Shown piece by piece: positions 1 through 5,914 of a stretch of DNA of 8,453 nucleotides. This DNA is from Rhodocyclaceae bacterium UBA2346 (GTDB taxonomy: Bacteria; Pseudomonadota; Gammaproteobacteria; Burkholderiales; Rhodocyclaceae). The first letter of the stretch is position 1. Each line of letters begins with the position of its first letter. The notes beneath the pieces are model-generated. The model was not told where the DNA came from, did not search any database, and saw nothing but the letters and a program-made list of their open reading frames with translations. A program made the translations under genes and the position numbers. Location: contig DDUE01000013.1 in the NCBI GenBank assembly GCA_002344625.1, forward strand, positions 1 through 8,453, in the 5' to 3' direction.

Positions 1-923
1 CCGGCACTCGCCGCACCGGCAAGCTGCCCGGCCGCGACCAGGCCGCTGCGCGCCACGCATGCAAGCGCGATGGCGGCGCAGTGCCCGAGATGCGCTCCCA
101 GGGCCGGCAGCACCGCCGGAAAGCGCATGCCGGGCAAGTGCAGGTCGAGCGCCAGCGCGGCATCGGCCAGATCCCCGACCACGACCGAGAACTCGCGCCC
201 CTCCACCCAGGCGCTCGCACCCACCGACACACATCGCTCGATCACGCAGCGGTGCGCCGGCTCGGGCAGCATGCCGATCACGGCGGGCACGCCGGCTTTG
301 ATCACGCCGGCCTTGTGGGCCGCGATCTGTGCGAGCGTGGCGCCGAGCCGGTCGGTATGCTCGAGCTCGATGCGGGTGATGCATGCCACCCGCGGCACCA
401 CGACATTGGTCGAATCGAGGCGCCCGCCCAAACCGGCCTCGATCACGACGACGTCCAGCGCGGCGCGCTCGAACAGGTAAAACGCCACCGCGGTCAATAC
501 GTCGAAGAAGGTGGGCGGATGATCGGGATGGCGCGCGCAGTATCCGCGCAGCACCGGTCTGAGCGTTTCGAGTGCGGCAGCCAGGGCCTGCGCCTCGATC
601 TCGGCACCGCCGACCCTGATTCTTTCGGTCCAGCGCACCAGATGCGGCGACGTGAATGTGCCGGTCTTCAGCCCTGCCGCCTCGAGTATCGCCTCGGTCA
701 GCAACGCGGTGCTACCCTTGCCCTTCGAACCCGCGATGTGGATCGCGCACAGGCGCCGGTGCGGATTGCCGAGCCCGTCCAGCAGCGCGGCGACCGCATG
801 CTGTGGTCGCGCCTCGCGCGCGGCCGGGGTCGGAGTTGGCCCATGCGCCAGGCAATCGAGGAGGCGCCAGGCGTCGGCGGGGCCGGCGACCGGTGCCGAC
901 AGCAGGTCCGGCAGCATCGCCAT
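1..923 (-). CDS. folC: FolC-family folylpolyglutamate/dihydrofolate synthase-like ligase (3' end cut by window edge)
   Basis: Likely an ATP-dependent ligase that adds glutamate to folates (or to dihydropteroate) in the cytoplasm. The 307 residues present cover the N-terminal ATPase domain and the start of what follows; the rest lies beyond the left edge. Seen: P-loop HIAGSKGKGST (residues 62-72), then a segment ending TSPHLVRWTERI (91-102), FFDVLTAVAFYLFE (139-152), VIEAGLGGRLDSTNVV (160-175) and LEHTDRLG (187-194) leading into HKAGVIK (203-209). These follow the FolC order. The ATG at 923 lies 7 nt after the purU stop, with no strong Shine-Dalgarno, so translational coupling is likely; an ATG at 917 is an alternative start. 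Odd points: the P-loop reads SKGKGS where bacterial FolC usually has TNGKGS, closer to the TKGKGS of eukaryotic FPGS. The later GxHxxxN-type motif reads GAHLGHC (277-283). It may be a paralogue of the housekeeping FolC. Confidence 0.85.
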   Translation of the reverse strand, partial: MAMLPDLLSAPVAGPADAWRLLDCLAHGPTPTPAAREARPQHAVAALLDGLGNPHRRLCAIHIAGSKGKGSTALLTEAILEAAGLKTGTFTSPHLVRWTERIRVGGAEIEAQALAAALETLRPVLRGYCARHPDHPPTFFDVLTAVAFYLFERAALDVVVIEAGLGGRLDSTNVVVPRVACITRIELEHTDRLGATLAQIAAHKAGVIKAGVPAVIGMLPEPAHRCVIERCVSVGASAWVEGREFSVVVGDLADAALALDLHLPGMRFPAVLPALGAHLGHCAAIALACVARSGLVAAGQLAGAASA

Positions 924-930
924 GCGGTGC

Positions 931-1806
931 TCAGCGGAACACGACCGTCTTGTTGCCGTTCAGAAACACCCGTTGCTCGATGTGGTAGCGCACCGCGCGC
1001 GCGAGCGCGAGGCATTCGGTATCCCGGCCCACCGCCACCAGTTGCTCGGGACGGTAGGTGTGGTCGACCCGCTCGACCGCCTGCTCGATGATCGGCCCCT
1101 CGTCGAGATCGGAGGTGACATAGTGGGCCGTCGCGCCGATGAGCTTGACGCCGCGGTCATGCGCTTGATGATACGGCCGCGCGCCCTTGAAGCCGGGCAG
1201 AAACGAGTGGTGGATGTTGATCGCCCGTCCGGCCAGCTTGCTGCACAGATCCTCCGACAACACCTGCATGTAGCGCGCCAGCACCACCAGCTCGGCACGG
1301 GTCTCGGCGATCAGCTCCAGCAGACGCGCCTCCTGTTGCGGCTTGTTCCCGGGCGTGACCGGCAGCAGATGGAAAGGCACGCCGTGCCAGCGGGCGAGCG
1401 GCTCGAGGTCGGGATGATTCGACACGATCGCCGCCACCTCCATCTTTAGTTCGCCGATGCGCTGGCGATACAGCAGATCGTTCAGGCAGTGGTCGAACTT
1501 CGACACCATCAACACCACCCGCGGCTTGACCAGGGTGTCGTGCAGGTCCCACTCCATGCTCTCTTCGGCCGCGACCGGGCCGAAGGCTTCGACCAGTTGA
1601 TCGAGCCGGGGGGTCTCGCCCGGCGTGGTCGAAAACACTGCGCGGGCATAAAAACGTCCGGTCAGCACGTCGTCGAACTGTGCCATCTCCATGATGTAAC
1701 AGCGGTTGCGCGCAAGGAATCCCGATATCCGGGCGATCGTGCCGATAGCGCCCGCGCAGGTCGCGCGCAGCACGTAAGTGTTCTTGCCCTCGGTCATTGC
1801 TGACAT
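931..1806 (-). CDS. purU: Formyltetrahydrofolate deformylase PurU
   Basis: Hydrolyses 10-formyl-tetrahydrofolate to formate and tetrahydrofolate, balancing the one-carbon pool and supplying formate (for example to PurT). The product is 291 aa, normal for PurU. Residues about 9-85 form an ACT regulatory domain and about 93-285 a formyltransferase-like hydrolase domain. The signature runs from INIHHSFLPGF (196-206) to DLDEGPII (233-240). N197, H199 and D235 match the Asn-His-Asp catalytic triad of the GART/PurU fold. I chose ATG 1806 because GGAG sits 8 nt upstream and the product length fits. The frame stays open to 1908, but that extension is low-complexity Arg/Pro/Trp-rich and unlike PurU. 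An ATG at 1797 is a less likely alternative. The folC-family gene follows 7 nt downstream, a sensible pairing because both products act on folates. A radical SAM gene is divergent upstream. Confidence 0.96.
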   Translation of the reverse strand: MSAMTEGKNTYVLRATCAGAIGTIARISGFLARNRCYIMEMAQFDDVLTGRFYARAVFSTTPGETPRLDQLVEAFGPVAAEESMEWDLHDTLVKPRVVLMVSKFDHCLNDLLYRQRIGELKMEVAAIVSNHPDLEPLARWHGVPFHLLPVTPGNKPQQEARLLELIAETRAELVVLARYMQVLSEDLCSKLAGRAINIHHSFLPGFKGARPYHQAHDRGVKLIGATAHYVTSDLDEGPIIEQAVERVDHTYRPEQLVAVGRDTECLALARAVRYHIEQRVFLNGNKTVVFR

Positions 1807-1813
1807 GCTTGAT

Positions 1814-1818
1814 TCTCC
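1814..1818 (-). promoter_or_regulatory. Ribosome binding site that sets the purU start
   Basis: On the minus strand the sequence reads CTGGAGAATCAAGC followed by ATG. GGAG is 8 nt from the ATG at 1806. This supports that codon over the upstream in-frame start near 1908. Confidence 0.7.
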
Positions 1819-1917
1819 AGGGTACTTCGCAGGTTGCAGGTGAGATTCGCGCCATGCGCGCGGCGCGCGCGGGCAGACCGCCCGACCGCGAACCGACCAC
1901 CACGGCACACAACGCGT

Positions 1918-1923
1918 ATTATC
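1918..1923 (-). promoter_or_regulatory. Possible -10 element for purU
   Basis: The minus strand reads GATAAT here, five of six matches to TATAAT, which would give a leader of roughly 100 nt before purU. No good -35 hexamer lies at the expected distance, so it is weak or activator-dependent if real. Confidence 0.3.
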
Positions 1924-1942
1924 CCGGATCGACCCGCGCGGC

Positions 1943-1948
1943 TATAGT
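1943..1948 (+). promoter_or_regulatory. Possible -10 element for the radical SAM gene
   Basis: TATAGT matches five of six positions of TATAAT and lies 10 nt before the ATG at 1959. A start site about 7 nt downstream would leave a leader of only a few bases, so the message could be nearly leaderless. This fits the poor Shine-Dalgarno (only GGTG, very close to the ATG). The only -35 candidate, TTATCC at 1919-1924, is poor. Confidence 0.3.
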
Positions 1949-1958
1949 GCGGTGATTC

Positions 1959-3893
1959 ATGAATTCGCTCAGGACCAAGATCATTAAGCGCTTGCCAAGT
2001 GCCCCCCGGGTGCTTTCCATCATCCCGCCGATGACGCAGCTCAACACGCCCTATCCGTCCACGGCTTATCTCACCGGCTTCTTGCGCTCGCGCGGCATCG
2101 ATGCGGTGCAGGACGACCTGGCCCTCGCGCTGGTGCTGACGCTGTTTTCGCCCGCCGGGCTCGATTCGATCCGCGCCTGCGCCACCGCACTGCCGGAGCA
2201 TGCGCGCGCGCCGGTGGTATCGCATTTTCTCGCCGAATTCCCACGCTACCGCAGTACCGTCGCGACCGGCATCGCCTTTCTGCAAGGTCGCGATCCGACC
2301 ATCGCACACCGCATCGCCAGCAGCAGCTTTCTGCCCGAAGGACCGCGCTTCGCGGCGCTGGACGCGTATATCGACCCGGACGGCGGCGATCCGCTCGCAT
2401 GGGCCTTCGGCGCGCTCGGGGTACACGACCGCGCCCGCCATCTGGCCACGCTCTACCTGAACGATCTCGCCGACGTACTGCGCGAAGCGGTCGATCCGCG
2501 CTTCGAATTCGTGCGCTATGCCGAATCGCTTGCCCGCAGCCAGGCCAGCTTCGACGCGCTGGCGGAGGCGCTCGCCGCCCCCGCCACGCTCGTCGACACC
2601 ACTTTGCATGCGCTCACGCTGGCAAGCATCGCGCGCCACCGCCCGCAGGTGGTCCTGCTGTCGGTGCCCTTCCCCGGCGCGGTCTACGGCGCGTTCCGGA
2701 TTGCGCAGTCGATCAAGGCGGCGGCGCCGGACATCGTCACCGTGCTCGGTGGCGGCTTCGTGAACACCGAACTGCGCGAACTCGCCGAGCCGCGGGTGTT
2801 CGACCACTTCGACTATGTCACGCTCGACGACGGCGAGCGACCGCTGCTGGCGCTGCTGGCGCATCTGTCCGGGGCGCGCTCGGCCACGCGACTGGTGCGC
2901 ACGTTCCTGCGCGAGCCGGAAAGCGGTGCGGTGCGCTATGTGAACCTGGCCGAGCCCGACATCGCGTTCGCCGAAGTCGGCACCCCGACCTGGGACGGCC
3001 TGCCGCTCGACCGCTACCTGTCGATTCTCGACATGCTCAACCCGATGCACCGGCTATGGTCGGACGGACGCTGGAACAAGCTCACCGTGGCCCACGGCTG
3101 CTACTGGAAGAAATGCAGCTTCTGCGACGTCAGCCTCGACTACATCTCGCGCTACGACGGCGCATCGGCCGAGACGCTGGTCGACCGGATCGAGGCGATC
3201 ATCGCCGAAACCGGCCAGACCGGTTTCCACTTCGTCGACGAGGCCGCGCCCCCCAAGGCGCTCAAGACCCTGGCGCTGGAACTGTTGCGGCGCGGCGTGG
3301 CGATCTCGTGGTGGGGCAACATCCGCTTCGAAAAATCCTTCACCCCCGAGCTGTGCCGCCTGCTTGCCGACAGCGGCTGCATCGCGATCTCGGGCGGCCT
3401 CGAAGTGGCGTCGGACCGGCTGCTCAAGCTGATGAAGAAGGGGGTGTCGGTAGACCAGGTGGCACGCGTCACCCATGCCTTCGCCGAGGCGGGGGTGCTG
3501 GTTCACGCCTACCTGATGTACGGTTTTCCGACCCAGACCGTGCATGACACAGTCGACGCCCTCGAATACGTACGGCAGCTCTTCGAGGCCGGCTGCATCC
3601 AGTCGGGTTTCTTTCACCGCTTCGCGTGTACGGTCCATTCCCCGGTCGGCCTCAACCCCGAGGAATATGGCATTGAGCTGATCCCGCTGCCGCCCGGGCG
3701 TTTCGCGAAGAACGACATCGGCTTCATCGACCCGGCCGGTGTCGATCACGATGCCCTCGGCGAAGCGCTCAACCGGGCGCTGTACAACTACATGCACGGG
3801 ATCGGGCTCGAGAGCGACGTGCGGAACTGGTTCGCCGAGCGCGTGCCGCGGCCTCGCGTGCCCCGCCAGTTCATCGCGCGGGCGCTGCGCTGA
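1959..3893 (+). CDS. B12-binding-domain-type radical SAM protein of unknown function
   Basis: Cytoplasmic iron-sulfur enzyme of 644 aa; reaction unknown. The N-terminal part opens with IIPPMTQLNTPYPSTAYL (21-38). It contains a Rossmann-like cobalamin-binding domain: LLSVPFPGAVYG at about 231-242, LGGGF at 263-267, and a FDYVTLDDGERPLLALL stretch near 285-301. The DxHxxG cobalamin-ligand motif is not visible, as in many B12-radical SAM proteins. The radical SAM domain spans about 370-590. Its cluster motif CYWKKCSFC gives Cys381, Cys386 and Cys389, a CX4CX2C spacing rather than CX3CX2C. SGGLE (478-482) and YLMYGFPTQT fit the later SAM-binding strands. ATG 1959 is used although its Shine-Dalgarno is weak; downstream GTG or TTG codons would still keep all the motifs. 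The gene is divergent from purU and converges on the HD-GYP-like gene with a 24-nt gap, so it is probably monocistronic. No substrate can be inferred from the neighbours. Confidence 0.88.
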   Translation: MNSLRTKIIKRLPSAPRVLSIIPPMTQLNTPYPSTAYLTGFLRSRGIDAVQDDLALALVLTLFSPAGLDSIRACATALPEHARAPVVSHFLAEFPRYRSTVATGIAFLQGRDPTIAHRIASSSFLPEGPRFAALDAYIDPDGGDPLAWAFGALGVHDRARHLATLYLNDLADVLREAVDPRFEFVRYAESLARSQASFDALAEALAAPATLVDTTLHALTLASIARHRPQVVLLSVPFPGAVYGAFRIAQSIKAAAPDIVTVLGGGFVNTELRELAEPRVFDHFDYVTLDDGERPLLALLAHLSGARSATRLVRTFLREPESGAVRYVNLAEPDIAFAEVGTPTWDGLPLDRYLSILDMLNPMHRLWSDGRWNKLTVAHGCYWKKCSFCDVSLDYISRYDGASAETLVDRIEAIIAETGQTGFHFVDEAAPPKALKTLALELLRRGVAISWWGNIRFEKSFTPELCRLLADSGCIAISGGLEVASDRLLKLMKKGVSVDQVARVTHAFAEAGVLVHAYLMYGFPTQTVHDTVDALEYVRQLFEAGCIQSGFFHRFACTVHSPVGLNPEEYGIELIPLPPGRFAKNDIGFIDPAGVDHDALGEALNRALYNYMHGIGLESDVRNWFAERVPRPRVPRQFIARALR

Positions 3894-3896
3894 CCA

Positions 3897-3914
3897 CGCC
3901 GCGGCGGTGCGGCG
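3897..3914. terminator. Hairpin between convergent genes
   Basis: CGCCGC at 3897-3902 pairs with GCGGCG at 3909-3914 around a 6-nt loop, inside the 24-nt gap between two convergent stop codons. There is no T-run on either strand. It could act as a bidirectional transcription block, but such GC-rich pairings arise easily by chance here. Confidence 0.3.
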
Positions 3915-3917
3915 CGC

Positions 3918-5063
3918 TCAGTGCAGATAGCCCCACAGCGGCTGCCAGTCATAGGCCGGCAGGCGCGGCTGGTCGTCGTGCGCATAGCCCTGGATGCGGC
4001 AATCGCGCGGGCCGATCTTGCGCGTGCGCGGCGTATCCTGCGGCCGTCCGTTGGCGTCGAGAAAGGCCAGCACCTCCCTCGGCATTCCGCCCGCATCGTG
4101 CGCGCGCCGGCTGATGATCGCCATCTCGCCATTCGACAGGCGCACCACGCTGCCGGGCGGAAAACTGCCGAGCCGCCCCATCAGCAACCTCACCAGGGTC
4201 TGGTCGAGCCGCTCCAGGTCGGCGCTGAAGACATGCTGTATGAGTCTCGCCGGATCGCGCGCCTGATGAATGCTCCAGTACTGCGGCGCGCGCCGCTTGC
4301 GCCCGCGCAGACGCGCCGCCAGCACGTCGGCGACCCGCAGCATGCGCGCCTGCAGGATGATCTCGCCGCGCATCAGCCCCAGCGGGTAGCCACTGCCGTC
4401 GAGGTTCTCATGATGCTGTGCCACCGCGAGGCGCCATTCGTCGGGGAAACCGCCGATGCGCGCCAGCAGCCGTTCGGCATGCGCGGGATGCACCGACAGC
4501 GCATCGCGCGAATCCTGGTCGGGCACGCCGCCGAGCGCGAACATGTCGTCGTGCAGGCGCATGCTGCCGAGATTCATGGTCAGTGCCGCACCGATCAGCT
4601 TGATGACCTCCTGCGCCGCCAAGCCATTGGCGCTGCCCAGCTCGGCGGCGAACAACGCAGCCATGATCGCATGGCAGACACTCGGCCGATTGAACGAGAC
4701 CATGCGGGCGAAGCCGATGCACGCATCCGGGTCGAGCACCCAGGCGCTGAAAGTCTCGCTGGCCAAGCCCATAAAAGCTTCGCTTTCGACCATGCGGCCG
4801 GCCACCAGCAACTCGTCGAGCATCGACAGCGCCTCGCCCACGTCGCGCAGCGTGCGCAGCGGATGCCCGCTCGAAACGCGGGTGGCCTGAGAGGCACGGC
4901 AATACAGGCGGCGGCTTTCGGGCATCGCCGCGCCGATCGAGTGGTTGATGGTGGCCCCTTCGCGCAGCAGCAAGGTACCGCGCACATCGAAGAAATCACA
5001 CGGCGCGGGCTGGCCCAGCAGCCCGGGCGGCACCGCAACAGGACGTAGAATCGAATCGAGCAT
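3918..5063 (-). CDS. Degenerate HD-GYP-family protein
   Basis: A 381-aa soluble protein of the HD-GYP class, whose active members hydrolyse cyclic di-GMP. Residues about 1-115 are an N-terminal region I do not recognise. The HD-GYP-like core runs from about 120 to 295, followed by a small C-terminal piece containing FPPGSVVRLSNGE (301-313), an extension seen in other HD-GYP proteins. Retained: H131, H192 in VHPAHAERLL, HHENLDGSGYPLG (217-229) and D246 in RVADV. Lost: the central dyad, expected as LLHDIGK, reads LTMNLGS (161-167), so His-Asp becomes Met-Asn. Phosphodiesterase activity is therefore doubtful. A role as a c-di-GMP sensor or protein-interaction module is an inference. GGGGAG lies 9 nt upstream of the ATG at 5063, supporting that start. 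No receiver domain or membrane segment is visible. It is transcribed alone, toward the radical SAM gene. Confidence 0.85.
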   Translation of the reverse strand: MLDSILRPVAVPPGLLGQPAPCDFFDVRGTLLLREGATINHSIGAAMPESRRLYCRASQATRVSSGHPLRTLRDVGEALSMLDELLVAGRMVESEAFMGLASETFSAWVLDPDACIGFARMVSFNRPSVCHAIMAALFAAELGSANGLAAQEVIKLIGAALTMNLGSMRLHDDMFALGGVPDQDSRDALSVHPAHAERLLARIGGFPDEWRLAVAQHHENLDGSGYPLGLMRGEIILQARMLRVADVLAARLRGRKRRAPQYWSIHQARDPARLIQHVFSADLERLDQTLVRLLMGRLGSFPPGSVVRLSNGEMAIISRRAHDAGGMPREVLAFLDANGRPQDTPRTRKIGPRDCRIQGYAHDDQPRLPAYDWQPLWGYLH

Positions 5064-5341
5064 GGCTGGGGGCTCCCCGAGTCGCCGGCGAACATCGCCG
5101 CAACGTACTCATCGAGGTCTTTTGCGAGTTTCGTGCCAGCGCCGGAAATCGGCCGTGCCGATCTCCGCGGGCAGGCTGGCAATGCGCGGACGACCCATTT
5201 TAGCGGCCACCACCGGCACGAGGCGAGCCCCGACCCGCACTTTGGTGCACACTGCGGGCGATCAGGCCCGGCACACGGTCGCTTCTTGCCGGCAATTTAT
5301 ACACCCTCTTGCCGCCCGCCGGCGAAACCGGGAGACGCCAG
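5064..5341. other. Divergent intergenic region, no confident gene
   Basis: This region separates the HD-GYP-like gene (leftward) from the thioesterase gene (rightward) and should hold both promoters. Weak -10-like hexamers are TAAAAT on the minus strand (5197-5202) and TATACA on the plus strand (5298-5303); neither has a convincing -35. A short minus-strand frame from GTG 5252 to the stop at 5109 (47 aa) has reasonable codon use but no Shine-Dalgarno, and is treated as a finding rather than a gene. Confidence 0.5.
5330..5334 (+). promoter_or_regulatory. Ribosome binding site that sets the thioesterase start
   Basis: GGGAG lies 7 nt before the ATG at 5342. The frame stays open upstream to a TTG at 5309, but that codon has no Shine-Dalgarno and the added residues are not conserved-looking. 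Confidence 0.75.
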
Positions 5342-5845
5342 ATGCACCCACCCTCCGACATCCGCAGCGACGCGCTGCCCGTAACCGGCCGGGGCCTGGT
5401 CCGGGACGACTGGATCGATTACAACGGTCACATGAACGTTGCCTACTACGTGCTTGCGTTCGACCAGGGCACGGACGGGTTGCTCGACCTCTTCGGGCTC
5501 GACGCCGACTATCGCGGCCGCACCGCCCATTCGACGTTTGCGCTCGAGATGCATGTGACCTACAAGCGCGAGATCGGCCACGCCGAGCCTTACCTGATCA
5601 CGTCGCGCGTGCTCGACGCGGATCACAAGCGCATTCACATGTTCCACGAGATGCACCACGCGACAGAAGGCTGGCTGGCCGCAAGCAACGAGGTGATCAC
5701 GATGCACATCGACCTGACCCGGCGACGCTCGCGGGCGTTTCCGCCCGAAGTGCAGGCACGCGTGGATGCGATGAAAGCGGCGCACGCGCAGCTGCCGCGT
5801 CCGGCCGCCGCGGGCCACACGATCGCGATCGGGCGCGCCGACTGA
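5342..5845 (+). CDS. Hot-dog-fold acyl-CoA thioesterase (4HBT-like)
   Basis: Predicted cytoplasmic thioesterase of 167 aa that would release a carboxylic acid and CoA from an acyl-CoA; substrate unknown. The hot-dog signature is DWIDYNGHMNVAYYVLAFDQG (split here as DWIDYNGHMN 23-32, then VAYYVLAFDQG 33-43). D26 sits where the catalytic Asp of 4-hydroxybenzoyl-CoA thioesterases lies, and NGHMN is the usual helix-cap motif. STFALEMHVTYKREI (64-78) followed by strands to about 125 completes a single hot-dog domain. The tail from 126 is Arg/Ala-rich and probably disordered. Length is slightly above the 130-150 aa of simple family members. The sequence style resembles the thioesterases found with carnitine dehydrogenase (CdhB-like), but no carnitine genes are present, so that is only an alternative. 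The decarboxylase gene starts 69 nt downstream on the same strand, so co-transcription is possible. Confidence 0.82.
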   Translation: MHPPSDIRSDALPVTGRGLVRDDWIDYNGHMNVAYYVLAFDQGTDGLLDLFGLDADYRGRTAHSTFALEMHVTYKREIGHAEPYLITSRVLDADHKRIHMFHEMHHATEGWLAASNEVITMHIDLTRRRSRAFPPEVQARVDAMKAAHAQLPRPAAAGHTIAIGRAD

Positions 5846-5914
5846 GGCCGCGCGACGCCCCCCGCAAAGACGCACCGGATTTCCGCACCCCCTTCCCAGC
5901 CTTCGGAGAGAAAC

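Noticed and set aside
81..1091. A 336-aa plus-strand open frame opposite folC and the end of purU
   Set aside because: The opposite strand carries clear FolC and PurU motifs; this frame is His/Arg-rich with no domain.
1870..1884. Small hairpin CGGGC/GCCCG in the purU leader as a riboswitch or attenuator
   Set aside because: Only a 5-bp GC stem in very GC-rich sequence, with no larger conserved fold resembling a folate, glycine or cobalamin riboswitch.
1794..3050. A 418-aa minus-strand open frame opposite the radical SAM gene
   Set aside because: It is antisense to the conserved B12-like domain, Arg/Gly/Gln-rich without motifs, and also overlaps the purU start.
3921..5048. A 375-aa plus-strand open frame opposite the HD-GYP-like gene
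   Set aside because: The minus strand has a good ribosome binding site and HD-GYP motifs; this frame is an almost exact antisense mirror with no motif.
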